This document shows, piece by piece, positions 40,963 to 49,255 of a DNA stretch of 50,934 nucleotides. The stretch lies in contig JAJYGK010000038.1 in the NCBI GenBank assembly GCA_021790715.1, positions 1-50,934 of the forward strand, given 5' to 3'. A program made the translations under genes and the position numbers. The DNA comes from Chloroflexota bacterium. Its GTDB lineage: Bacteria; Chloroflexota; Limnocylindria; Limnocylindrales; CSP1-4. Each line of letters begins with the position of its first letter. The stretch's first letter is position 1. The notes beneath the pieces are model-generated. The model was not told the origin of the DNA, made no database searches, and saw nothing but the letters and a program-made list of their open reading frames with translations.

Positions 40963-43440
40963 ATGGCGACCGTCCCCTCGTCGTCCGGGCAGGGCCCCGA
41001 TCCCGTTCCCGCCGTGCACGGCGACCCGCCCGGAACAGCGAGCCCGGGCCACTCGCTCGCGGACCACGCCGGCGCCGTCGGCCCCCACGCGGCGCCGCAG
41101 CGGTCGCCTCACCTGCCCGTGCACATCCCGAAGCGACCCCGGTTCATCGCCCCGGATCTCTGGGCGGGATGGAAGCCGAACGGGCTCGGCGAGCTGAAGC
41201 CGAACCACTACCTGGAGATCGCCGAGACGGTCTGGGACAACCGCCGGGCGCTTCCCTACGCGCTCCGGATCCTGCGCAACGGGGTGTGCGACGGCTGCGC
41301 CCTGGGCGTGACGGGCTTCCACGACTGGACCATGGACAGCGTCCACCTGTGCACGACCCGCCTCAGCCTGCTCAAGTACAACACCGCGCGCCCGCTGGAC
41401 CACGCGCGCCTGTCCGACGTCGAATCGCTCCGCGGAATGGACGGCGCCGCGCTGCGCGACATGGGACGCCTCGCGTACCCGATGCTGCGCCGCCGGGGGG
41501 AGGCCGGCTTCCACCGCGTCAGCTGGGACGCGGCGCTGGACCTCGTGGCCGATCGCATCAGGGCCGCCGGGCCAGACCGGATCGCCTTCTACCTGACGAG
41601 CCGCGGCATCACCAACGAGGTCTACTACGTCGCCCAGAAGGTGGCGCGCTTCCTCGGGACCAACAACATCGACAACGCCGCGCGCGTCTGCCACTCCCCG
41701 TCGACGGCCGGCCTCAAGCACGCGCTGGGCGTCGGCGCCACGACGATCTCGTACACCGACGTGCTGCAGAGCGACCTGGTCGTGATCTTCGGTGCCGACG
41801 TGGCCAACGCGCAGCCGGTGTTCATGAAGTACCTGTACCTGGCGCGCAAGGGCGGGACGAAGGTCGTCATGGTCAACCCGTACCGCGAGCCGGGAATGGA
41901 GCGGTACTGGGTCCCGTCGAACGTCGAGAGCGCGATCTTCGGCACGAAGATGACCGACGACTGGTTCCACGTGCACACGGGCGGGGACGTCGCGTTCATC
42001 AACGGCGTGCTCAAGATCCTGATCGCCGAGGGCGGCATCGACGAGCGCTTCATCCAGGCGCACGCGGTGGGGTTCGACGACCTGCGCGCCTCCCTGGAGC
42101 ACCAGTCCTTCGACGACCTGGAGCGCCTCAGCGGGACCTCGCGTGAGGAGATGGCCCGGTTCGCGAGGCTGTACGCGCAGGCGCGCTGCGCGGTGCTCGT
42201 CTGGGCGATGGGGATCACCCAGCACGTCCACGGCAGCGACAACGTCAAGGCGATGGTCAACCTGGCGCTGGCACGGGGCAACGTCGGGCGCGACGGCGCG
42301 GGGCTCATGCCGATGCGCGGGCACTCGGGCGTGCAGGGCGGCGCCGAGATGGGCGCGTACGCGACGGTGCTCCCCGGCGGTGTGCCGGTGACTCCGGAGA
42401 ACGCGGCCGACCTCGCGGCCCAGTACGGGTTCCCGATCCGCGGCGAGCGGGGCCTGTCGGCGGCCGAGATGGTCGAGGCCGGCGGACGCGGCGAGCTCGA
42501 CGTCCTCTACTCCAGTGGCGGCAACTTCCTCGACGTCCTGCCGGATCCCGAGCAGGTTCACGACGCGCTCGAGCGCGTGCCGCTGCGCGTCCACCAGGAC
42601 ATCGTGGTCACGTCGCAGATGCTGCTGGATCCCGCGGACGCGGTCCTGCTGCTGCCCGCCCGCACGCGGTACGAGCAGGCGGGGGGCGGCACCGAGACGA
42701 CCACGGAGCGGCGGGTCCTCTTCAGCCCCCACATCCCCGGGCCGAAGGTGGGCGAGGCGCGCACGGAGTGGGAGATCTTCGTCGATCTCGCGCGACGGGT
42801 GGATCCCGACCGCGCGCATCTCGTCGACTTCCGCACCGGGCGCCAGATCCGGGAGGAGATCGCGCGCGTCATTCCCATGTACCGGGGGATCGAGAAGCTG
42901 CACCGGTCCGGCGACCAGTTCCAGTGGGGCGGCCCCCGCCTCTGCGACGGATGGGTCTTCCCGACCCCCGACGGCCGCGTCCACTTCGATCCGGTCGAGC
43001 CGCCCGAGATGACGATCCCGGAGGGGTTCTTCCGGCTGTCCACGCGCCGCGGGAAGCAGTTCAACTCGATGGTCTTCAAGCGCCGCGACCCGCTGACGGG
43101 TGCCGCGCGCGACGCGCTGTTCATCGCGCACGAGGACGCCGAACGGCTCGGGCTGTCCGAGGGCGACGCGGTACTCGTGCGGTCCCCCGACGGTGAGGTC
43201 GAGGCGCACGTGAAGCTGTCGACGATCCGCCAGCGGAACGTCCAGATGTTCTGGCCGGAGGCGAACCCGCTGATCCAGCCCGGGCGACGCGACCCGGTCG
43301 GCCTCGTCCCCGACTACAACGCCACGGTCGAGGTGCTGCCGCTCGCGACCGCCCGGCGGACCGGCGCAGCACGATCGGCGACGGCCACTCCCGGCGACGC
43401 GGACCGGGGCGGGCTCGCCGGGGGCGTGGCCGCGCGCTGA
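40963..43440 (+). CDS. FdhF/YdeP-type molybdopterin oxidoreductase (formate dehydrogenase-like alpha subunit)
   Basis: 825 residues. The N-terminal 60 residues are disordered and Pro/His-rich. The cluster-binding region has C109, C112 and C130 but no fourth cysteine at the usual spacing and no ferredoxin-like N-terminal domain. CHSPSTAG places C243 where formate dehydrogenases have Cys or Sec. The molybdopterin domain includes ADVANAQP, NPYREPG and RGHSGVQGGAEMGA; the C-terminal dinucleotide-binding domain includes RGKQFNSM. It is similar in layout to the YdeP/FdhA-like family, whose natural substrates are often unproven. ATG 40963 follows fdhD by one base, suggesting coupled expression. Confidence 0.88.
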   Translation: MATVPSSSGQGPDPVPAVHGDPPGTASPGHSLADHAGAVGPHAAPQRSPHLPVHIPKRPRFIAPDLWAGWKPNGLGELKPNHYLEIAETVWDNRRALPYALRILRNGVCDGCALGVTGFHDWTMDSVHLCTTRLSLLKYNTARPLDHARLSDVESLRGMDGAALRDMGRLAYPMLRRRGEAGFHRVSWDAALDLVADRIRAAGPDRIAFYLTSRGITNEVYYVAQKVARFLGTNNIDNAARVCHSPSTAGLKHALGVGATTISYTDVLQSDLVVIFGADVANAQPVFMKYLYLARKGGTKVVMVNPYREPGMERYWVPSNVESAIFGTKMTDDWFHVHTGGDVAFINGVLKILIAEGGIDERFIQAHAVGFDDLRASLEHQSFDDLERLSGTSREEMARFARLYAQARCAVLVWAMGITQHVHGSDNVKAMVNLALARGNVGRDGAGLMPMRGHSGVQGGAEMGAYATVLPGGVPVTPENAADLAAQYGFPIRGERGLSAAEMVEAGGRGELDVLYSSGGNFLDVLPDPEQVHDALERVPLRVHQDIVVTSQMLLDPADAVLLLPARTRYEQAGGGTETTTERRVLFSPHIPGPKVGEARTEWEIFVDLARRVDPDRAHLVDFRTGRQIREEIARVIPMYRGIEKLHRSGDQFQWGGPRLCDGWVFPTPDGRVHFDPVEPPEMTIPEGFFRLSTRRGKQFNSMVFKRRDPLTGAARDALFIAHEDAERLGLSEGDAVLVRSPDGEVEAHVKLSTIRQRNVQMFWPEANPLIQPGRRDPVGLVPDYNATVEVLPLATARRTGAARSATATPGDADRGGLAGGVAAR

Positions 43441-43460
43441 TCCCCGGGGGGGCGGCTGCA

Positions 43461-43583
43461 TGACGCTCAGGCCGGCGGCCGTCCGGCAGGCGAGGTCCGG
43501 ACGGGGTCGGTCGCGCCGTTGCGTCACCTGCACGAGGCCGACCGGCGTGACGCGCAGGCGCGTCACACTCGTGAGCATGACGC
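43461..43583. promoter_or_regulatory. Cluster of TGACGC half-sites with an 8-bp hairpin
   Basis: TGACGC or its complement GCGTCA occurs five times in 123 bases: 43461-43466, 43521-43526, 43548-43553, 43560-43565 and 43578-43583. Copies three and four form the inverted repeat GTGACGCG/CGCGTCAC (43547-43566). It lies between the molybdoenzyme and a convergent membrane gene, so it could be a terminator or a regulator-binding array. Confidence 0.4.
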
Positions 43584-43685
43584 ACGTCTCCGACGCGGCG
43601 CGGCGCGGGCGGTCGCGAGCGGCTCGTGTGCGGCTGCGCGGCTGCGCGGCCGAGCGGCACGCGAGGCCTGATCGGCCGATCGGGC

Positions 43686-44483
43686 CTACGCGGCGGATCG
43701 GCCCGCCACCCTCCCGGCGCCCTCCCGCCGGAGCACGGCGAGCGCGACCAGCTGGACCACCGCCACCGTCACGATCGCCAGGCCGAATGCCGGAACGACG
43801 CCGAGCGGCTGGACGGACGCGCTGACGACCGCGAGAAACGCGGCCGTCCCGAAGAGGCCGGTGATCACGCCGCGCAGGATCCCGACCGCGCCCTCGGGCC
43901 CGTCGCGTCGGTGCGTGAAGACCGCCAGCACGGTGGCGATGACGGGCAGCATCGCGAGGAGGCCGCTGGTCGAGGACCCGAGCACGGGCGCGGCCGCGGT
44001 CAGCGCCACCACGACGCCGGTGCCGACGGCCATGCGCAGCGGCAGCTCCCAGGCCGGCGCCGCCGACGCCGGGCGGAGGGCCGCGCCGCCCGGCATGGCG
44101 CGGAGCCCGGCGGCGAGCGCGACGACCGCAAGGACGAAGACGAGCCCCACCGGGAGGGCCAGTGCCGGCTGGAGTGCCAGCGCGGCCGCGAGCCAGCCGA
44201 TCCCGGCCGTCGCGATCGCGACCTGCCACCCACCCCGCCGCGCGGCTCCGGCGTACCCGAGGCAGAAGACGACGATCGCGATGTTGCCGGCGACCGACGC
44301 CTCGGCGGCGGACGCGGCGAAGGACGGGCCCCGGTCCAGCGCGAGGAAGAGCGCGACCGGCCCGGAGGTCAGCGGCAGCGACACGATCCAGCCGCCGATG
44401 ACAGGCCCCCAGCGCCGGGCGCCCAGGCTCGCGCCACCGATCAGCAGGGGCGTGATGACGAGCTTGAGGGCGAGAACGGTCAC
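43686..44483 (-). CDS. Multi-pass membrane protein, function unknown
   Basis: 265 residues with about nine hydrophobic helices covering almost the whole chain. The first is LALKLVITPLLIGGASL and the last VAVVQLVALAVLRRE. The short loops (RRWGPVIGG, RRDGPEGAV) are basic. The layout resembles small efflux or GntP/DMT-like carriers, but I do not recognise a specific family. The start is GTG at 44483, six bases after TACTCT, with no ribosome-binding site; a far longer frame to 46823 is a shadow of the flavoprotein gene. Confidence 0.68.
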   Translation of the reverse strand: MTVLALKLVITPLLIGGASLGARRWGPVIGGWIVSLPLTSGPVALFLALDRGPSFAASAAEASVAGNIAIVVFCLGYAGAARRGGWQVAIATAGIGWLAAALALQPALALPVGLVFVLAVVALAAGLRAMPGGAALRPASAAPAWELPLRMAVGTGVVVALTAAAPVLGSSTSGLLAMLPVIATVLAVFTHRRDGPEGAVGILRGVITGLFGTAAFLAVVSASVQPLGVVPAFGLAIVTVAVVQLVALAVLRREGAGRVAGRSAA

Positions 44484-44489
44484 ACCGGC

Positions 44490-44495
44490 AGAGTA
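44490..44495 (-). promoter_or_regulatory. -10 box of a leaderless promoter for the membrane protein
   Basis: On the minus strand TACTCT is followed by six bases (GCCGGT) and the GTG at 44483. Confidence 0.6.
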
Positions 44496-44498
44496 CGG

Positions 44499-44530
44499 CG
44501 CCACCGCCGGCGGGACGACCGGCGGTGGCG
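44499..44530 (-). terminator. 12-bp perfect hairpin after the flavoprotein gene
   Basis: CGCCACCGCCGG (44499-44510) pairs with CCGGCGGTGGCG (44519-44530) across an 8-base loop, 61 bases beyond the flavoprotein stop and three bases before the TACTCT -10 box of the next gene. It has no T-tract and separates the two same-strand units. Confidence 0.6.
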
Positions 44531-44590
44531 TGGACGCGAGGAAGAGGCGGCCGGCGAGGGGGCGCGCCGGATCGCCTCTCCCGGGGAAAA

Positions 44591-46810
44591 TCAGCCCTGG
44601 CCGTTCGAGTGGCCGTCGGACCCGGCGGCAGCCGTCGGCGCAAGCTCCCTGAGCAACTGTTCCATGCGGATCCGGGAGTACGCCGGCCCCTCCGGGCGCG
44701 TCAGCTGGCTGAGCACGTCGGCCGGCAGGTCGTTGACGATCGCGTGGTTGGGGTTGAACAGCAGGTGTTCGTCGACCGCCAGGCCGAACGCGCTCCCCTC
44801 GTGCACGGCGTGGTACAGGTTCCGCGGCCGCACCGCGTCGCCCACGTTGAGCACGTGGACGCCCGCCGCCCGCAGCTCCTGGAACAGCCCGACCTTCGGC
44901 CGCGTGTGGCAGGTGACGATCGTGTCGACCGGGATGGTCGTCCGGTTGAAGTCCCGGTCCTCGAGCACGACCTCGCCGTCGCGGATCTCGAGCACCCGCG
45001 TGCTCGTCAGGACGGTGACGGGGTGCCTGTACGGCCGCGACGTGAGCACCTCGGCGTCGCCCTGCGCGAACCGCTTGCGCAGCACGTACATGTGGATGAC
45101 CTCCGTTTCCGCCGCGAACTCGCGGTTCTCGGTGACGATCGTCACCTCCTTGCCGTGCGCGCCGAGGAACGCCGCGGTGTCGGTCGCCGCGTAGTGGTCG
45201 CCCCAGAGCAGCACGCGCTGGCCGAGCTTCGTGAGCCGCCGGCCGCCGGGGTGGCACTCGCAGGAGATCTTCGGGCACGCCATCGCGTCCTCGAACGGCA
45301 CGACACGGTCCGCCCGTCCGTGCACGTCGGGCACGTAGGACTCGGCGCCGGTCGCGTTGAGCACGACGTCGTACCCGCGCAACTCGTCGACCGTCGGCGC
45401 GTGGCTGAGCCGGATGTCGACCTGCAGGTCGAGCAGCTGATCCCGGATCCAATCCAGGTACCAGCGCATCTTCTCCTTGCCCGGCACCAGGCAGACGTAC
45501 AGCATCGCCCCGCCGAGCTCGGCGGCCTGCTCGTACAGCGTGACCTGGTGCCCGCGCTCGGTCGCGATGCGCGCGGCCTCCATGCCCGCCGGGCCGCCCC
45601 CGACGACCGCCACGCGCACGGGCCTCTCCGTCCGGCGCATCTCCGCGTACTCGGGGTTGCCGCAGGCCGCGTTGATCGAGCACTGGATCTCGTGCTTCGC
45701 CATCAGCGACTCCTGCCAGCAGCCGCCCAGGCAGGAGATGCACTTCCGGATCGACTTGACGCGCCCGAGCTGCGCCTTCACCGGCCAGTACGGGTCGGCC
45801 AGGAGCTGGCGCGAGAGGCCGACCAGGTCGGTCTTGCCCTCGGCCAGGATCTGCTCGCAGTACTCCGGCTCGCGCAGTGAGTGGCTCGTGATGACCGGGA
45901 TGCGGACGGCCTTCTTGACCGCCTCTGCCGCGTACGTCGCCCAACCCTGCGGGTACTGCATCGGGTCGAAGCCCGCGCCCGCGCTCTCCTGGATGCCCTG
46001 GCTGATGTCGACTGCCGCGCAGCCGGCCTCCTCGAGCATGCGGGCGATCTCGACCCCCTCCTCGAGCGTGCGCCCGTCCGGGACGAACTCCTCGAACGAG
46101 TACCGCACGAGCACGGGGAACGATCGGCCGCACTTCCTGTGGATCTGGTCGACGATCGCGAGCGTGAAGCGCATCCGGTTCTCGAGCGTGCCGCCGAACC
46201 GGTCGGTGCGCCGGTTGAGGACGGGGCTCATGAACTCGGAGAGCAGGTAGCCGTGCGCGGCGTGGAGCTCGACCGCGTCGAAGCCCGCCTGCTTCACGCG
46301 CCACGCGGCCTCCGAGAACATGTCGACCAGCTCGAGGATCTCGGAGATCGACGCCTCGCGGATCTCCTTGCCCTTCTCCTCCGCGTTCTCGTAGATGATC
46401 TCGTGGCCCGCCGACCACGGGATCTTGATCACGCGGTCGTTCGCGCCGAGCGTGTTGTAGCGCGGGATCGCGCACTGCCGTCCGGGGTGCTGGAGCTGGA
46501 CGGCGCACTTCGAGCCGTAGCGGTGCATGCTCTCGGCGAGGCGCGCGAGGCCGGGGATGTAGTTGTCTCCGTCCGCGACGAGGCAGGTGACGGTCGGTCG
46601 CCCGGTCTTCATGTCCGGCGTCGTCGCGCCGACGATGATGAAGCCTGCTCCGCCGCGCGCGATGTCCGCGTGATGGTGGATGTCCCGCTCGCTGACCTCG
46701 CCGTCCGCGTGCGACGAGCTGATGTCGGTGGGAACGTGCACGATGCGGTTGGGCAGCTCGATGTTCCCGAGCTGGATCGGGCTGAACAGGTGCGGGAACG
46801 GCACGGCCAT
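44591..46810 (-). CDS. FMN/[4Fe-4S] flavoprotein of the TMADH/DgcA/2,4-dienoyl-CoA reductase family
   Basis: 739 residues. The N-terminal old-yellow-enzyme barrel (about 1-370) contains HAAHGYLLSEFMSP, NRRTDRFGG and GLSRQLLADP. C-I-S-C-L-G-G-C followed by a further Cys 13 residues on should bind [4Fe-4S]. A Rossmann fold VAVVGGGPAGMEAA follows. The second nucleotide motif, normally GxGxxG in dienoyl-CoA reductases, reads LLWGDHYAATDTAAF, as in trimethylamine dehydrogenase relatives. That loss suggests oxidation of methylated amines or betaines with an ETF-type acceptor rather than NADPH-dependent reduction (inference). The cysteine that carries 6-S-cysteinyl-FMN in TMADH is not evident. The ATG at 46810 has GGGGAGA upstream. 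An AraC regulator is divergent. Confidence 0.85.
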   Translation of the reverse strand: MAVPFPHLFSPIQLGNIELPNRIVHVPTDISSSHADGEVSERDIHHHADIARGGAGFIIVGATTPDMKTGRPTVTCLVADGDNYIPGLARLAESMHRYGSKCAVQLQHPGRQCAIPRYNTLGANDRVIKIPWSAGHEIIYENAEEKGKEIREASISEILELVDMFSEAAWRVKQAGFDAVELHAAHGYLLSEFMSPVLNRRTDRFGGTLENRMRFTLAIVDQIHRKCGRSFPVLVRYSFEEFVPDGRTLEEGVEIARMLEEAGCAAVDISQGIQESAGAGFDPMQYPQGWATYAAEAVKKAVRIPVITSHSLREPEYCEQILAEGKTDLVGLSRQLLADPYWPVKAQLGRVKSIRKCISCLGGCWQESLMAKHEIQCSINAACGNPEYAEMRRTERPVRVAVVGGGPAGMEAARIATERGHQVTLYEQAAELGGAMLYVCLVPGKEKMRWYLDWIRDQLLDLQVDIRLSHAPTVDELRGYDVVLNATGAESYVPDVHGRADRVVPFEDAMACPKISCECHPGGRRLTKLGQRVLLWGDHYAATDTAAFLGAHGKEVTIVTENREFAAETEVIHMYVLRKRFAQGDAEVLTSRPYRHPVTVLTSTRVLEIRDGEVVLEDRDFNRTTIPVDTIVTCHTRPKVGLFQELRAAGVHVLNVGDAVRPRNLYHAVHEGSAFGLAVDEHLLFNPNHAIVNDLPADVLSQLTRPEGPAYSRIRMEQLLRELAPTAAAGSDGHSNGQG

Positions 46811-46873
46811 CGTCTCTCCCCATCCGTCGCCGCGTACGAGGTGGGACAGCGCGGCGAGCGATTGCTCTCGATC

Positions 46874-46941
46874 CCCTGGCAGCGAATCTGGCCGCCCGGA
46901 CCGGGTCGGGGCAATGTCACAACTGGCCGAGTAACTGGCAG
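46874..46941. promoter_or_regulatory. Two copies of a CTGGC-N7-CTGGC element, candidate AraC operators
   Basis: CTGGC occurs at 46876-46880 and 46888-46892, then again at 46923-46927 and 46935-46939. Within each pair the spacing is 12 bases, and the pairs are 47 bases apart. In the second pair the match extends to AACTGGC (46921-46927 and 46933-46939). They lie between the flavoprotein (-) and the AraC-type regulator (+), where such a regulator would bind. Confidence 0.5.
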
Positions 46942-47093
46942 GAGCGGCTGCCGGCGCCTACGGCACTCCACCTTAGCGGGGGCGAATCGGGCCATACGGC
47001 CCTCCATCCACCCGCCGAAAGCCTCGATGATCATCCGTGCCCGACCGCTGGATCCCGGACGGTACGCCGGGGGTTTGAGGAGCACGCGTTCGA

Positions 47094-48074
47094 GTGGCCG
47101 TCTACGTCTGGCACTATCCGCTCGACCCGGACTTTCCACTATCGATTCTCGATTACGAGACCGCGGAGACCGAGGCCCGCCTGCACTGGCATGACTACAT
47201 GGAGATCGCCCTCTGCCTGGAGGGGACGGGGCGGTTCCTGTTCGGGCGCCGGGCGGTCCCGGTGGAGCCCGGCGACGTCGTCGTCGTGGACTACTCCGAG
47301 CCGCACGTCGCCGTCACCGACGGGCCCGACCCACTGCGGCTCCAGCTCGTGCTGTTCCTGCCCGAGCTGATCGCGCCGCCGGGCTGCCGCGCGTTCGACG
47401 CGGAGTACCTGACGCCGTTCACGCGACAGGGCGCACTGTCGAACCCGATCCGGCACGGCACGCTCCTCGCCGGCCACCTGGCCGCCACGTTCGAGGACCT
47501 GCGAACCACGTGGGAGCGCCGCGAACGGGCCGACCGCCACCTGCTCGATGCGAACCTCCGTCGCGCGCTGGGCCTGCTCGTCAGCGAATGGCGGCCGGCG
47601 GCGATCGACCAGGGCCTCGGAGACGCGGACCGGCTCGAGCAGGTCCGCCCGGTCCTGCGCTACGTCGAGGACCACTTCCGCGAGAACGTCACCCTCGAGG
47701 ACGTCTCCGCGTTCGTCCACGTCAGCCCGTCCCGCGTGCGACACCTCTTCAAGGAGGTGACGAACGTCGGGTTCAAGGAGTACCTGACGAACGTGCGCCT
47801 GGCAGAGGCCCGGCGGCTGCTCCTCGGCACCGACGTCACCGTGTGCGACATCGCGCGGATCGTCGGCTACACCAACATCCACCAGTTCTACAAGGTGTTC
47901 TACCGGTACAGCTCGATGTCCCCGGCCGACTACCGGCGCTACTACACGCTGGGCGACGCGAGGGGCGGATCGCCGCGCAGGATCGACGCGCCCCGCGGCG
48001 GCCTCCGCGCGCTCGACGAGCTCGACCTGGCGGCCGAGGTCGACGCTCCCCTTCCCGTCCCCATCGCGAGCTGA
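47094..48074 (+). CDS. AraC family transcriptional regulator
   Basis: 326 residues. The N-terminal cupin-like ligand-binding domain (about 1-120) has HWHDYMEIALCLEGTG and VPVEPGDVVVVDYSEPH. The C-terminal double helix-turn-helix domain (about 185-285) has VTLEDVSAFVHVSPSRVRHLFKEVTNVGFKEYL and DVTVCDIARIVGYTNIHQFYKVFYRYSSMSPADYR, the complete AraC signature. It is divergent from the flavoprotein gene across 283 bases and is likely to control it. The start is GTG at 47094; GAGGAG lies about 12 bases upstream. Confidence 0.93.
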   Translation: MAVYVWHYPLDPDFPLSILDYETAETEARLHWHDYMEIALCLEGTGRFLFGRRAVPVEPGDVVVVDYSEPHVAVTDGPDPLRLQLVLFLPELIAPPGCRAFDAEYLTPFTRQGALSNPIRHGTLLAGHLAATFEDLRTTWERRERADRHLLDANLRRALGLLVSEWRPAAIDQGLGDADRLEQVRPVLRYVEDHFRENVTLEDVSAFVHVSPSRVRHLFKEVTNVGFKEYLTNVRLAEARRLLLGTDVTVCDIARIVGYTNIHQFYKVFYRYSSMSPADYRRYYTLGDARGGSPRRIDAPRGGLRALDELDLAAEVDAPLPVPIAS

Positions 48075-48098
48075 CGGCGGCGATCCCCCGACGCGTGC

Positions 48099-48104
48099 TA
48101 TCGT
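48099..48104 (+). promoter_or_regulatory. Possible -10 box of the BNR-repeat gene
   Basis: TATCGT, in the 88-base gap after the AraC gene and 59 bases before the ATG at 48163. It matches the TANNNT pattern and no -35 is seen. Confidence 0.4.
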
Positions 48105-48162
48105 CGCCACTCCGCGCCGACGAGGCGCGCGGGCGACGTCTGGCGACCATGGGGGGCGTGCG

Positions 48163-49242
48163 ATGGATCGGCGTGTGCTCGTGCTGATCGGGACGAAGAA
48201 GGGCGCGTTCATCCTGGAGGGCGGCGCGGATCGCGACGCGCCGTGGCGGCTGCGGGGGCCGCTCTGCGAGGGCTGGCCCATCAACCACGTCTGCCAGGAC
48301 GCGGCAACCGGTCGCCTGTACGCGGGCGGCGGCAACCCGTGGTTCGGGGCGGCGGTCTGGCGCAGCGACGATCTCGGCGAGACCTGGACGCACTCCAGCG
48401 AGGGCCTGAACTACGGCCTCGATGCGAGCCCCCTCCGCTCCGTCTGGCACCTGACGCCCGCGCACGGGGCGCTGTACGCCGGGGTCGAGCCGGCGGGGCT
48501 GTTCCGCTCGTCCGACGGCGGCCTCACCTGGGCACACGTGGAGGGGCTGCGCGAGCATCCCTCCCGGCCTGACTGGAAGCCCGGCAACGGCGGCCTCATC
48601 TGCCACACGATCATCGCCCACCCGGACGATCCCGAGCGGATGTGGGTCGGGATCTCCGCGGTGGGCTGCTTCGCGACGGAGAACGGGGGCCGGACCTGGG
48701 AGGCCCGCAACCGCGGGGTCCGCGTCGACTTCATGCCCGACAAGTACCCTGAGACCGGCCAGTGCGTCCACAAGATGGCGCTCGCGTCCGGGATGCCCGA
48801 CCGGCTGTACCAGCAGAATCACTGCGGGACCTACCGCAGCGACGACGGCGGCCGCTCCTGGATCTGCCTGGACGACGGGCTGCCGTCGACGTTCGGGTTC
48901 CCGATGGTGGCGCACCCTCGCGATCCCGACACGGCCTTCACGGTCCCGCTCAACGGCGACGATCGGGGGCGGTTCGTGCCGGACGCCCGGATGGCGGTGT
49001 GGCGCACCTCGGACGGCGGCGCGTCGTGGCGCGCCCTCCGCGACGGGCTTCCGCAGGAGCAGGCCTACCTGGGCGTGCTCCGCGAGGCGATGGCCGTCGA
49101 CGACCTCGACCCGTTCGGCGTCTACGTCGGGACGAGCACCGGGCAGGTCTTCGCCAGCCGGGACGAGGGCGAGCACTGGGCGCGCATCGCGGACCTGCTG
49201 CCGCCCGTCTACTCGGTCGAGGCGGCCGTGGTGGCCGCCTGA
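48163..49242 (+). CDS. BNR/Asp-box repeat protein (sialidase-like beta-propeller)
   Basis: 359 residues with at least six Asp-box-type repeats (S-x-D-x-G-x-T-W): RSDDLGETW, SSDGGLTW, TENGGRTW, RSDDGGRSW, TSDGGASW and SRDEGEHW. They are spaced about 50-60 residues apart as in a six- or seven-bladed propeller of the WD40/YVTN/BNR-like group. There is no signal peptide, and the catalytic Arg triad and Tyr of real sialidases are not evident, so sialidase activity is doubtful. The start is the ATG at 48163. It is followed after 13 bases by a MoaD-like protein, an association that may be functionally meaningful. Confidence 0.85.
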   Translation: MDRRVLVLIGTKKGAFILEGGADRDAPWRLRGPLCEGWPINHVCQDAATGRLYAGGGNPWFGAAVWRSDDLGETWTHSSEGLNYGLDASPLRSVWHLTPAHGALYAGVEPAGLFRSSDGGLTWAHVEGLREHPSRPDWKPGNGGLICHTIIAHPDDPERMWVGISAVGCFATENGGRTWEARNRGVRVDFMPDKYPETGQCVHKMALASGMPDRLYQQNHCGTYRSDDGGRSWICLDDGLPSTFGFPMVAHPRDPDTAFTVPLNGDDRGRFVPDARMAVWRTSDGGASWRALRDGLPQEQAYLGVLREAMAVDDLDPFGVYVGTSTGQVFASRDEGEHWARIADLLPPVYSVEAAVVAA

Positions 49243-49255
49243 GGACGCCAGACCC

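Noticed and set aside
44484..46823. Membrane protein fused to a 780-residue N-terminal region
   Set aside because: The extension is a shadow of the flavoprotein gene. The leaderless start at 44483 explains the membrane protein.
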